A stretch of 64,000 nt of DNA from Cycas panzhihuaensis (lineage: Eukaryota; Cycadophyta). The notes under the pieces are model-generated. The model did no database searches. It saw nothing but the letters and a program-made list of their open reading frames with translations, and was not told where the DNA came from. Positions 1 through 10,055 of this stretch are shown here, in pieces (position 1 is the first letter of the stretch; the number at the start of each line of letters is the position of its first letter). A program made the translations under genes and the position numbers. Location of the stretch: the NCBI GenBank assembly GCA_023213395.1, contig CM041465.1, forward strand, positions 71,865,741-71,929,740. Reading direction: 5' to 3'.

Positions 1-1
1 A

Positions 2-1246
2 ATAAGAACAATGATTTCTCTTGCTGCTCAAAAGGGTTGGGGAATCTATCAAATGGACGTCAAAAGTGCGTTCTTGAATGGAGACCTACAGGAAGAGGTG
101 TATATGTATCAACCAGGAGGATACATAAAACCAAGACAATAAAATATGGTTTGCAAATTGAAGAAGGCATTGTATGGGCTTAAACAAGCTCCAAGAGCCT
201 AGTATGCTAAATTAGATTCATACCTAACAGAGAATGGCTTTCATCAATGTGAATCTGATCATAGTCTGTATGTAAAGGGTAATTCAGGATCAATCTCTAT
301 TGTTATACTGTATGTGGACTACATGCTGATTACTGGAGATGACAAAAATTCAATAACATTCATCAAAGATAAGTTTGAAAAGGTATTTGAAATGACGGAT
401 TTAGGAATGCTGCATTATTACCTTGGAATAGAAATTAAACAAAACAATTCTTCCATTACTCTCTCACAAACAAAATATGTAAAGAACTTGCTGACCAAGT
501 TTGGAACGGAAAATTGTAATATTGTCAGCACACCAATGGAAACAGGGATTGTGTTGAATACAGAACAGGATGCAGCTTCAGTCGATGCCACACAATACAG
601 ACAACTAGTTGAAAGCTTAATCTATCTCACAACCACACGACCAAACATATCATATGCTGTAGGGTTGATTTCCAGATTCATGGAAAATCCTAAAATCCCA
701 CATTGGAATGCTGCAAAAAGAATCTTGCGTTACTTGAAAGGAACCATGAATCTTGGCCTGAGATATGATAAAGAAAACAATACACAATTAACAGGTCTCT
801 GCGATTCAGACTAGGCTGGAGACAAAATAGATAGAAAGTCAAGATCAGGGTATTGCTTCTTCCTTGGAAAATACTTGATTTCTTAGAGCAGTAAAAAATA
901 GTCAACGGTTGCATTGTCCTCAATGAGCGAGAATACAAGGCGTGATCAACGCCGCTTGTGAAGGAATATGGATTAGACAACTACTGAAAGAACTAGGAGA
1001 AGAACAAACAATGTCTACTCGAATACTTTGTGACAATCAAAGCACCATAAAAATGACGAAGAATCCTGTATTACATGCCAGAACAAAGCATATCGAGGTA
1101 CATCATCATTTTATCAGGGAAAAGGTACAGAATAGAGAAATCCAACTTCAGCACTATCCGTCAGAAGATCAAATTGCTGATATGCTCACTAAACCTCTTG
1201 GAAAAGAGAAATTCAGTGTCTTCAGAAACCTACTGGGGTTAAGATA
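2..1246 (+). pseudogene. Copia-1 reverse transcriptase and RNase H, 3' part of pol
   Basis: This is the C-terminal part of a Ty1/copia polyprotein that enters from the left edge; gag, protease and integrase lie outside the window. The RT motif MDVKSAFLNGDL is near 50-90, followed by LYGLKQAPRA near 170-200. The catalytic YVDD box reads YVDY (about 311-322), so the second Asp is lost. The RNase H end is recognised from DNQSTIKMTKNP, ARTKHIEVHHHF and QIADMLTKPL (1030-1195). In-frame stops fall near 140, 200 and 812, and a frameshift lies near 920-945. Inactive; the family assignment is firm. Confidence 0.93.
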
Positions 1247-1266
1247 GGTAAAACATTAAGAGGGGG

Positions 1267-1472
1267 TGTAAAAGGTAATGTTTTACCTTAGGTTATAATA
1301 TTTAATGTAAGGGTCATGTACCACTTTCTCCTCCTTTCTTAAGTTGACAAGTGGCATCACATGGTTGAGCGGTTGCCATTTGTACCCACCTTGTACTTGT
1401 ATATATATGTAACGAATCATCAATAAAGAACATTGAGAGAGTGAATTTATTCCTCATCAAGGTTTTGTTACA
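1267..1472 (+). repeat. Copia-1 3' LTR (206 bp)
   Basis: The LTR starts TGTAAAAGG directly after a polypurine tract (AAGAGGGGG, ending 1266) and ends TTACA. It matches base for base over most of its length the 206-bp repeat at 62016-62221, which is followed by a tRNA-Met primer-binding site, so both ends are well fixed. A TATA-like run (1400-1408) and an AATAAA signal (1422-1427) sit where a retrotransposon promoter and poly(A) signal are expected. The first 25 bases contain an inverted repeat, AAGGTAA and TTACCTT. Confidence 0.93.
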
Positions 1473-1618
1473 AATTCTGAGTCGCAATATAGAGGAGGCA
1501 TGATGACAAAGTCCTCCCATCCAGCTTGCTTGACTTTTACCTTGAAATCCTCTAGTAATTCTTTGAATTCTCCTTGGAGTTTCGGAAGATAGGTCTCCCG
1601 AATACCTATAATCTTCAT
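1473..1618 (-). pseudogene. ORF3 N-terminal fragment of element F
   Basis: An ATG at 1618-1616 opens 49 codons running into the copia-1 LTR boundary. The stretch ETYLPKLQGEF, then VKQAGWEDF and PPLYCDSEF, matches ETFLPKLRKEF, VIQVGWGEY and PLYYDQEL at the start of ORF3 in element E (57322 onward). This places ORF3 downstream of integrase in F as in E and G. Function unknown; I recognise no named domain. Confidence 0.72.
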
Positions 1619-1619
1619 T

Positions 1620-2290
1620 TTCTAGGGCGTGTGTTCCTTAACTCGGACGATTGAGTGGGTCGTTCTTTCTTGGGGTTGTATTTAGCTCTGTCCATCCGTG
1701 TGTTTGAATGGCAGAATGATTCTACGATTCTTTTATTTATAATTCACTTTTTCTTATCCGTTCAGGTCGCATTCCTGTCTGGGAATGCATATAGTTCAGT
1801 CCATTCCATTTTTGGAACGGTTCCATTTTTTGGCCAATTTTTGTCTTTTTCGTTCCTTGGGAGGAACGTACCATCTTTTGCTAGTTCTCTTTGCCTGGTT
1901 ACATTCCAACTCAGGATGCAAGGTATAATTTTGTTTGACTTTTTGTCCAGGTATATGATTTTTGTGAGTTACAGTTAGTTTTTTTTTTTTGTTTTTTGAT
2001 TTTTTTGTAAGGATTTTTATGTTTATGTACCGATGTAGAGTCGTGGTGTCGATACTAGGACAACTTTAGTTGTCTACAACTTCACGCAACATGTATTATA
2101 CATCCAATTGACTCTTACTGGAGTTAATGGTGATATTTATTTAATCTACTGTCGTTGACTAGGGTGGGCAGTTTATATTCATTCATGTCTTGCAGTTGGA
2201 CTGATCCGTTGTTATATATCTTTTTCCACCTGATAAGGTCCCAACCATCTCGGCTTCAGTTTTCCGGGATGGGTGCAAAATGTGTTGTCG
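1620..2290 (-). other. Spacer between F integrase and ORF3
   Basis: About 670 bases without a supportable gene. It is T-rich on the plus strand, with a homopolymer-rich run near 1979-2008. A plus-strand open frame at 1655-1978 has no recognisable domain and I treat it as chance. It sits in the same place as the spacer before ORF3 in G (43380-44150). Confidence 0.5.
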
Positions 2291-2301
2291 TGTAATAGTA
2301 C

Positions 2302-3296
2302 TTATTCCCCTTCTTTGAATTGAGGGCATCTGAGGTGGCAGTCGTGCCATGCCTTTTGTCTCACTTTTTCAATTTCATGTAGCCATTTTGAATTTTGTCT
2401 ATCTTTGTTGAGTTGAATTAGTTTCCATAAGCATTCTCGCAAAGATTCAGTATCGTCCAATCGATAAGCCAAGGCAATCCTTAAACTAGGCATCTGAAAT
2501 TCAATGGGAAGTATGGCTTCCACCCCATACACTAACTTAAATGGGATATGTCCCGTGGCTTGCTTGTAAGTGGTGCGAAATGCCCATAGGATAGACGGTT
2601 GTTTTTCTACCCAATTGGATCTACCGATATCGCATGGCTTTCGTAGGCAATTCTCTAGAATCTTATTCAAGCTTTCTGCTTGTCCATTTGCACGAGGGTA
2701 GTATGGCATGGATTTGTGATGAGTTATTAGAAATGTTTTCGTTAATTCTTTGATCACCTCATTCAGGAAGTGGGCTCCTTGATCACTAATCAACTCGATA
2801 GGACATCCGAACCTAGTAATGATATCCTCATAAAGAAATTCGGTTGTACTTGCTAAATCTGCTTTCCGTAGTGGCCTCACTTCCACCCATTTTGTGGCAT
2901 AATCCATGGCTACCAAAATATAACGTGCTTGTGTTCTTCTTGCAACGAGCTTGATTGGTCTAATAAAATCTAGGCCCCATTTTTCAAAGGGTGCCAAAGG
3001 AAGGATTGGATTCAAAGGATTAAAATCTCGTCGATTAGGTTTCTCTACCCTTTAACAATAGTCGCATTTTTCACCCAATCTTTTACATCTTCAAACATGG
3101 TTGGCCACCAAAATTTGGCTATTAAGAATTTTCTTTGTGTATTCTTCATCCTTGCGTGTCCTCCGATGATAACCTCATGGGCCTGAGATATCACCTGGTT
3201 TACTTCGTGCGAACGAATGCATCGATGCAAAACATCATCAGGCCCTAGTCGATATAATTCTCCCCCAATTAATTGGTAAGGCTCTGCTTTCCTCAC
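2302..3296 (-). pseudogene. Element F integrase
   Basis: Ty3/gypsy integrase read on the minus strand. The N-terminal zinc-binding part (3296-3045) keeps the two His in AHEVIIGGH, but the expected CxxC reads ATIVKG, so it is damaged. The catalytic core (3015 downward) keeps the DDE triad: Asp in KWGLDFI, Asp in LISDQGAHF, Glu in NGQAESLNK. LWAFRTT and LVYGVEA follow. The C-terminal part ends near KWLHEIEKVRQKAW with no chromodomain, unlike elements A, B and C. The NGQAE and LWAFRTT wording resembles the non-chromovirus (Tat/Athila-side) gypsy branch; that placement is inference. A stop and frameshift separate the zinc part from the core. Confidence 0.88.
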
Positions 3297-3371
3297 TAAG
3301 TTTCATTTTTGCACCTTATCCATGGTAGGTAGACATTTCCTTGTAACTAAAAATTCCATTATGTCCTGGTA

Positions 3372-3830
3372 CTATTCTATGCGAACTGATTCCACATTGA
3401 AGAGTGTTGCATTCAAAAAGTCGTCTAAGACTCCCACCGCCTTTTCTCTGTTATGTATTCTCAAAAGTTGATCAGGAATAATATGGGCTTTCCCTAGTTT
3501 TACTATGATCCAAAAAGTAAACTCTTGGAATAATATCAACCAACGACTAATACACCTTCTCAACAACGGTTTGTTTACTAGGTACATGAGTGCCTTATGA
3601 TCTACGTAAAATATGAAAGGATTTGCCAATAAATAATGGTAAAACTTTAGGGTGTACACCATTCCAAGCCCTTCCCTTTTCGTCATCGTGTAATTTTGTT
3701 CGACCTTGGTTAATTTCCAACTGGCGAAGTATATGGGTCTATCCACGTTGTTGTCCTCAGGTTGTGCTAGAACACATCCAATTGCATACTGGGAGGCGTT
3801 GACGTACACATGGAAAATTTTATTCCAATC
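3372..3830 (-). pseudogene. Element F RNase H
   Basis: The RNase H domain follows RT in the usual gypsy order. YAIGCVLAQ, PIYFASWKLT, YTMTKREGLGMVY and FYVDHKALMYL are clear. The first catalytic Asp (normally VDAS) reads VNAS, so the enzyme is probably inactive. It lies between the RT piece ending at 3909 and the integrase beginning near 3296. Confidence 0.85.
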
Positions 3831-3908
3831 TAGAAAATGTAGTACAGGGGCTAATGCTATTGCGCGTTTTAAGGCTTCAAACGCTCTTTATTGGTCTGGC
3901 CCCCATTG

Positions 3909-4680
3909 CTAGTCTATTTCTTTCCTCAAGAGGTCTTCTAATGGTCTTGCTATCTGAGCATATCCCTTAACAAATTTTTGATAATATCCAGTTAACCCTA
4001 GGAATCCTTTCACTTGTCGTTGGTTTTGGGGTTGGGGAAAATGTAAAATAGCTACTATCTTGGTTGGATCTGTCATTATTCCTTCTTTACTCACGACATG
4101 ACCCAAAAGGTTGCCAAAAGGTATCAAGAAGGTGCATTTCTCTAAGTTTAGGCATAACATGTTTTCCCTACAAGTTTGCAATATTATCCTCAAGTTTTCT
4201 ATATGATTTTTCATCACTCTGTATATAGTCCAGTCATCCAAAAATACTGCAACTATTTCCCCAATCAATTTTCTAAATATATTGAGCACTATCCTTTGGA
4301 AAGTTGTTGAAGTATTTGTAAGTCCAAACAACATAACTCGATATGCATTATGAAGGTAGTTTTATGTTGACCCTCAAGTGCAATACTCACTTGATTATAA
4401 CTATTGAATCCATCTGTGAAGAAGTAGACCTCTTTCCTCCTATGGTTTCAAGAATATCTTCCGTGAAGGGAATCTGAAAGGGGTCTTTTTTGGTAACCTT
4501 GTTGAGTTGTCTATAATCCATGCATACTTGAATTTTCTCATTTTTCATGGGTACGACCACAACAAGACTTACCCAGTCACTATATTGAATCTCGTATATA
4601 TATCCTGCTTCCAACATCTTGTCTAACTCTGCTTTCACTTTTTCTTTATATCATGGATTCATTCTATAAGGTCTCTATTT
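3909..4680 (-). pseudogene. Element F reverse transcriptase
   Basis: Gypsy RT in two pieces. The upstream part (4638-4387) carries LEAGYIYEIQYSDW, VVVVPMKNEKIQVCMDYRQLNK and a decayed copy of the primer-grip region. The downstream part (4334-3909) carries FGLTNTSTTFQR, the catalytic VFLDDW box with both Asp present, and GFLGLTGYYQKFVKGYAQIA. A frameshift and stop near 4340-4390 separate them. Remnant H (14640-15060) matches the upstream part. Confidence 0.88.
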
Positions 4681-4951
4681 TACTGGTTTTGCTTCTTCAA
4701 TCAAGTCAATGTAGTGCATCCCAATTTCTGGTGGGATTCCCTTGAGGTCTTTGTGAGACCAGGCGAAAACATCTCGGTATTCTTCGAATAACACTTAAGC
4801 TTCTGCCACTGTTTTCTCATCCCAATAGTCGTCGATAGTGATATTCTTGGGGTTTGTCTCTATCCCAAGGTTTATTTGGGTTGTTTTAGGTTCCCTGTGT
4901 TGATTTTCTTTCCTCAATTGATGAGCAGGCGTGTCCTCTATATCTTGTTGC
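4680..4951 (-). other. Element F segment between the second capsid-like repeat and RT
   Basis: About 270 bases of decayed coding sequence leading into RT. Minus-strand reading gives phrases typical of the lead-in to gypsy RT (a run near 4690-4760 about the intended protease-RT junction) but with many stops. Nothing further can be supported. Confidence 0.4.
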
Positions 4952-5566
4952 TTATATCTTAATTATGTGTGCTCTGGAGGTAAGTTTCGGGTTTCCTCGT
5001 TCTCCCCCCTCTTCATTATCGTTGTATTTTGCATCTTTAATGTTTTCAATTGACATTGATTTTTTTTCTACTTCCCTACTTATATCCCTTATATTCTTTA
5101 GTACCTTATGGATTATCTGATTATTGGAAAAGCATGAGAAGGCTTTGGTAAATGAATGCTCCATGTCTTTCCATACTACTAGTTGAACTTGTTCTTGTTT
5201 TAAAAACCATGTCTTTGCTAAGGTTCCCAATGTATGAATAAAAAGATGGCTCCAATGTAGCTTAGGAATGCTCCAATGCTTCCATAGCCGTCTGCACCTA
5301 AGGAGATGCTTGCTAGGGCATTCTCCTACCAAAAATCCTGCAATTAATAAGTTCTAAGGTGGGTTGAATCTACGCCTAAAAGATGATTGCAAACTTTCCC
5401 AGGCCCGAAAGGTATGGTGATGGGCAATATACCACCATCGTGCATGATCACAGAGAGTGGTTACAAAGTCAAAGATCCATTGGGTTTTGTCTAGTATCCT
5501 ATAGTGCAACCAATGTTCCATGCATTGGATTAAATGTTTTGTTCCTTCCATTTTCTTCCCTAGAAA
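4952..5566 (-). pseudogene. Tandem capsid-like (Retrotrans_gag-like) domains between protease and RT, element F
   Basis: Two copies of one domain lie in a row. Copy 1 (about 5566-5354) has KHLIQC, EHW, QW, FVTTL, HARWWY, AWESLQSSF and RRRF. Copy 2 (about 5335-5100) has KHLLRC, RLW, HW, FIHTL, LAKTWF, VWKDMEHSF and TKAF. The spacing of His/Leu/Cys, the Trp residues, TL, Ala-x-x-Trp and the Trp-x6-Phe-x3-Phe ending agrees almost residue for residue. This is the pattern of retrotransposon capsid-type domains, yet the ordinary gag lies upstream at 8813-7731. G and H share the arrangement, and E keeps the start of copy 1. Role unknown; possibly an extra structural part of the Gag-Pol particle. Confidence 0.75.
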
Positions 5567-5641
5567 TGAAGGTAGTTGTTATTGCCTTTTAGTTCTATCT
5601 TCTGGTATGAGTTTAGTGAGGTGGTTGTTTTCTGCCAACCT

Positions 5642-6190
5642 TCAGAGATTATCTTCCATTTTGGCATCACTATGAGGGTTCACAGAAAGGGATCTTGGGG
5701 AGTTTAGGAGGGAATTTTGGGTAGGAATGGGGTTTTGTACCTCAACCTCTTGGTTTCTAGTGGAAGGGTTTGGAAGGTTCTCCCCAGAGTCGAGAAGGAG
5801 ATTGGCCAGATCTCCCGAATCGGCTTTGGGGAAGGGGAGTGGGGATGAGGGGTTAGAGAGGGGGTAGGGATGGGAATAAGATGAAAAAGGTGTCCTAGGA
5901 GTTAGTAAATTTACATGCACTTTATTGTTTACTTGAAATTCAACTTTCACTAAGTTATTATCTAATGATTCATTAAGATTTTTGACACACATATAATCTA
6001 AATTGTTAATTGATTCATTGTCAATTGAAAAATATTTTGATAACAAATTACAACGAAATGAAGAGGGTTGTACTTCATACGAGTTATCCATCCAATATCT
6101 GACCATATTATTGGTTTCGTCTTCGTCTGATGATGCTTCTGATGGCAATTCCCCATAAATATTGGGTTCGTATTCCTGGGCATCATTCAT
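5642..6190 (-). pseudogene. Acidic and Ser/Asn-rich linker of element F Gag-Pol
   Basis: An open stretch of 182 codons between protease and the tandem capsid-like domains. It contains IYGELPSEASSDEDET near its start and FRCNLLSKYF about 40 residues on. Element E has the matching IYNSSDDENR and YRCNLLSQNV (55740-55870), so this is a conserved linker of the lineage and not chance. The second half is Pro/Ser/Asn-rich and likely disordered. No enzymatic motif is visible. Confidence 0.65.
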
Positions 6191-6250
6191 ATGCGAGATC
6201 TCTTCTATCTTGTGGTATAAGTTGGCTTCATCGAAGGTGGATGAGGTTTC

Positions 6251-6900
6251 TTAAGTCGCAATTGTTGTACTAGAGGCCTCGTCCAGAATCACCTCCACTG
6301 TGTACTTGCCCTTCACCAGCATAGGAAGAATGACCTCATTTCCTCCATCCGTAAGAGTGAAGGTTACATCTCTCCAACTCTGCAAACATTCTGTCTGGTA
6401 TAACCATGATCTTCCTAACAACACCGGGTAGGTGACCATGTCTTTGACGGTATCGACAATTGTGAAGTTGACAGGGACGATAATGCTGGCTACGTTCACT
6501 TGAATGTTCTCCAATCATTCCACTGGTTTGACAAATAGTTCATTGGCCAACTTCAACAAGTAATTTGTAGGTGATAGTTGTGGGTTTCCTAGCTTTTTCC
6601 ATGTCTAGGTTGGCAGTTGTTCACGGCTGCTCCTTTGTCTACAATAACATTTTTCAAGTTTACCCCTAAAATGCTTATATCCACTGGCGGGTCCAAATCG
6701 CAGGATGGTTTGATCTTATGTAAGCTTTGAGAGGCTTCTTTTAGATGTATTTTTCCTCCTTTTATCCATTCAATGACTCTTCCCAATGGAATGGTTAGGT
6801 TTAATTGATTAACTGAGTCTTCCATGAGCATCAATTTTTGCAAAAGTTCTTCCATCTTAGGGGTTTCTCTTAAATTTTCCGACAATGCTTGCTCTTCCAC
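6251..6900 (-). pseudogene. Element F aspartic protease
   Basis: Retropepsin-like region read on the minus strand. An upstream helix-rich part (QALSENLRETPKMEELLQKL) leads to VIVDKGAAVN, where the catalytic D-S/T-G reads DKG. After a frameshift, the flap and C-terminal half continue with YPVLLGRSWLYQTECLQSW and DVTFTLTDGG (6450-6340). Element E carries the same protease in better shape (54854-55723). Inactive as read. Confidence 0.8.
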
Positions 6901-6972
6901 TTTCTCGTTCCTCCTTCAATACACTTGTTTTATTTATGCTTTCTCTATAGGTAGTTATTTGCTTGCTTCCTC

Positions 6973-7530
6973 CTATATAGCTTCTTCCAATGCTTTTTTG
7001 GCAGTAGCAAAACAGTCAATTTCCACCCTTGGATTAGGATAGTCCTTTTCTCCCTCATTCTTTGAATTTTGGAGATTAACGTTTTTTGGAGATCCTGGTA
7101 TAATCGTAACTCCATTTACGGATTTGTCCTTGCCTTTGCACTCCTCGATGGTCTGAGTGCTTGGGCCACAATTCTTGCAGAGATATGAACATTCCTTTTG
7201 AATTTTCACTACTGGGCAATCTAATTTCTAGTGCCCATATTCCAAACATATTAAACATCTTCCCAATGGAGGTTTCTTCTTTGGGTTTTCCGGTTGTGTC
7301 CTTGTGTATATCGTTCGAGTATTCAAATTGTTTCTTCCCCGCCCTCTTCCTCAAGCATTTGTGCCTCTGGTGTTGAAGTAACATTCCCGAGTATTGTGTA
7401 TCCCTTGGTTGCAAATGTGGCACCAAGTGTTTGGTTTACGATTTCGTGCATTGCACTCACATTCCTTTGTGGTGTGAGTATTTTCCTCACAGATATGGCA
7501 CCATTTTTCTATTGGGAGTTCTTTACCCCA
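6973..7530 (-). pseudogene. Element F nucleocapsid: array of CCHC zinc knuckles
   Basis: Two perfect CX2CX4HX4C knuckles stand in tandem: CHICEENTHTTKEC and CHICNQGIHNTREC (about 7530-7400). After frameshifts, a third decayed knuckle follows near 7265, and a fourth C-GPSxxxxxxEEC-type motif lies near 7190-7130 (LCKNCGPSTQTIEEC). Element E has the same order of four. Most plant gypsy Gag proteins carry one or two knuckles, so the array is unusually long. It should bind element RNA. Confidence 0.78.
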
Positions 7531-8813
7531 ATGTTTGCCAGAATCTTCTCCATAGCTATCTTGAGGTTGTAACTTCAATCTGGCCACTTCCTTTCTAAGG
7601 GCTTCTATTTCTGCATTTTCCTTTGTTTTAGTCATTTGAAATAGAGGTCTATTAAGATTTTGTGTCTTCAACTTGTTTATTTCCTCTTGCAACCTCATGA
7701 CCAAGGGGTCATAGGCTGTCCTCTTGGTGTCTATCTCCTTTTCAAAGTCCAGGGCCAATTCTTATGCATGCTTGTATGACTTAAGGGATGCGACACCATT
7801 GCATTCCTTAGCTTGGTGTTTAACCTATTTACAAAGAAAGTATGCATACTCAAGTCTGTGATTTTCTCATTATTTGTCATAGTAGTAGCAATCATGTCTA
7901 TTCTACTAATGTATGTCATGACAGATTCTCCTGGCTTCTATTCAAATCCCCTTAAGGTTAATTCTATAATATCGTTATCACGGTATTTTCAGAATCTTGC
8001 TTCAAACTCCCTTTTAATTTCATCCCATGCTTTGTGTGGGTCTAATTGCTTATAGCATGCTAATGGTACTCCCCTTAATGAATATGTGAATCTCTCCTTG
8101 ATTTTAGCTTCATGTGTGATTTTTTCAAGATTAATCAATTTTTGGAATAGGTAGATGTGTTCTGCAGCATTGGTAGAGTCATCAAAAATGAGTTTTCCAA
8201 ATTCCCTGTGGTGTGCCATTGTAGACCTATTCCTCCCCTCCTCCCTTCGAGGTGGAGTTGTTGCCTTTACTTCGGGAAACTTCTTGTAGAGTCTCCTTGG
8301 TGGTGTTTCTTCCCTACTATTCCCTTTCCCAAACAAAGGATTACGTATGGGTGATTTTAGTTGAATTGCCCCCAGTACTCCGGGTATTTCCGTTGCTACT
8401 GGAGTTGTTATTATATATGATTGATCCTCACTTCCCTCTAGTGGATCTTCAAAGAGTTGTCTAATCAAATGATTTTCCCAATGTGCCTGGGGACCTTCCT
8501 CCGCCTTTTCCTCATTACCACTCAGGTCCTTCGGAGTAGAGTCCAAACTTTGTTCCGCTTCAGGGTTATTTGTTTCTTCTTCTTCCCGCTTAATATCCTT
8601 CCCTTTATTGTGATATTTCTCTAGAGCAGGTGTGATTGTCATGGGATCCTCTCGGTCTCTATCTTCTATTTCTTGTGGTGTCTGGGCTCCACTTGCTTCA
8701 GATCCTTCCACTGATTCATTTTGGTCTTCTTTTTTATCAATACTTAATCTCTTTGCTCTCCTTAGCTTCTTTTCTCGGGACCATCTTAAGGCTCTCCGCC
8801 TGCTTGATCCCAT
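7531..8813 (-). pseudogene. Element F Gag, N-terminal region and capsid-like domain
   Basis: The Gag reading frame begins at or above 8813; ATG is at the start of MGSSRRRALRWSREKKLRRA, a strongly basic tip. An acidic, probably disordered region of about 170 residues follows (NEEKAEEGP). The capsid-type core then reads AEHIYLFQKLINL, RFTYSLRGVPLACY and AWDEIKREFEARF (8150-7990). A stop and frameshift follow, and the core resumes with ESVMTYISRIDMIATTM and FFVNRLNTKLR (7920-7800). A coiled-coil-like segment (LQEEINKLKTQ, EIEALRKEVARL) precedes the knuckles. Element E Gag is the closest relative. Confidence 0.83.
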
Positions 8814-8982
8814 TATTCCCTAAGGTTTTGTTTGTGACTCCTCTGCCTTCGAAGGACGTTTAGATGGCATTGGAAGGTCCCCCTGGCTGTCTAGGCTTAG
8901 TTAGAGCCTACCATCACTGTGACAGCCAGGGTGACTTGTCTTTTGCACATGAATTTTCTAGTTTATCTTCCCTCCACTAGTG

Positions 8983-9002
8983 GACTTAGGCAACAGAACC
9001 AA
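8983..9002 (-). other. Candidate primer-binding site of element F
   Basis: Read on the minus strand, the 20 bases after the LTR end begin TTGGTTCTGTTGCC. They occupy the primer-binding position, and element E has a similar string (CTAGTTCTGTTGCC) in the same place after its 5' LTR. It does not match the initiator tRNA-Met site (TGGTATCAGAGC) used by the other elements here. I cannot name the primer tRNA. Confidence 0.5.
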
Positions 9003-9675
9003 TGTTAACTCAATGATTTGCTCCTCTTTGCAAGATCTTTACTTGTAAAGGATTTCCACTATAGTCTAGGGTGTGTACACGTGGTCAACATACAAAATCT
9101 TCATTTATTAAGCCACATAAGTCCACAAGTAACTCATACAAATACATTCACCATGCATTCCTTAATGAGTACACATGCTTTTCCACGTAACTCTATTATT
9201 TTATTGGACAAGATATTACATCATACAAGATCCATTCCCGTCTAATTGGTTAATCGTACCAGATCAAGTACCATTGGATTCACTAACTCGGCTCTCACAT
9301 CCATCCCAATGGGTAGATGTGTTTAAATACACTATACATCCCTATCACGAAACGGTTGCATCTACAGTCACAACTGTCCATTCTTCTGAATGGATGCCTG
9401 TTCAGTCCTTAACCACTTTAGTTAATCTCTTAGTATGTCTTCCATTCGCACAGTTGTCCATGTGTCACATCCATTCCTTTTTGTTTGTTGTGTTCCTATT
9501 GTCTAGCGTCTGTTCGTTGCATTCCTTTTGTACAACATTCGTTCCTGTGGCGGGATGGACTGCATTCCAGGCTCTATTTCATCTGTTCTCTATCCCAAAT
9601 GCATGTCGATTGGTTGCTTTGCAAAATACCCATTGATTCTTCATACATTCCTTTCCCCGAATGCACCAGTGTCAA
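9003..9675 (-). repeat. Element F 5' LTR (outer boundary approximate)
   Basis: On the plus strand the LTR begins TGTTAACTC, so on the minus strand it ends GAGTTAACA just before the primer-site candidate. The minus-strand reading holds TCCAATAAAATAATAGAGTTACGTGG, laid out like the TTAATAAAATAGGGAGTTACATGG run in the element E LTR. No second copy exists in the window, so the outer end near 9675 is a guess from the last plausible CA. Plus-strand open frames here have no recognisable product. Confidence 0.5.
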
Positions 9676-10055
9676 TTATAACCGCAACGTCGGAAAGTAA
9701 AGTAAAGTAGTTAATACTAATGGCAACCAGTGTGGTGGAAGCCACCAACATTCACATCGTAGCAAGATTTGCATGCAAATCAAGATGATTTGAGAGTAAT
9801 GATAATAATGACAAACGGCATTGGGAGTAGTGGAGGTGGCGACAAGTGGTCGATATGCACGACAAACGGTAATCACGAGATGATTTTGTTGCAACTCAAT
9901 TATTGCAACCCATAATTGAAATGATGGTGGTAGATAGAACACAAGAGAGTAAGAATTGTAACAGAAATGCAAGTTGAAGAATAGAAGAGTTGAGAAGTAA
10001 CAACAAAAACTAGACATGAAAAACACCTTGGATATTCGCACTAATTTTTGAGAGA
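9676..10055. other. Unassigned stretch between element F and ORF3 of element I
   Basis: About 380 bases, rich in AATGATAATAATGA-type purine runs. It may be the pol-ORF3 spacer of element I, because it directly precedes the ORF3 remnant at 10056. No open frame with a recognisable domain and no RNA gene is seen. Confidence 0.4.

Larger units (their letters stand above)
1473..9675 (-). mobile_element. Gypsy element F, multi-capsid lineage, cut by copia-1
   Basis: Minus-strand Ty3/gypsy element. In its own 5'-3' order: LTR (about 9675-9003), primer site, gag with capsid-like domain and CCHC knuckles, protease, an Asp/Glu-rich linker, two tandem capsid-like domains, RT, RNase H, integrase without chromodomain, spacer, and the first 49 codons of ORF3. 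It stops abruptly at 1473, the end of the copia-1 LTR, so its 3' LTR is missing. Sequence identity at protein level links it to elements E (51934-59378), G and H. The upper LTR boundary is uncertain by tens of bases because no second copy is present. Confidence 0.82.

Noticed and set aside
1655-1978. Plus-strand open frame of 107 codons rich in Phe/Leu/Ser
   Set aside because: It lies in the T-rich F spacer; its hydrophobic look follows from base composition and no domain or relative was seen.
8157-8863. Several plus-strand open frames opposite the F Gag
   Set aside because: They are antisense shadows of the minus-strand Gag, whose frame is supported by its match to element E.
9018-9710. Plus-strand open frames with membrane-like composition
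   Set aside because: They fall in the F LTR; no start context, relative or conserved motif.
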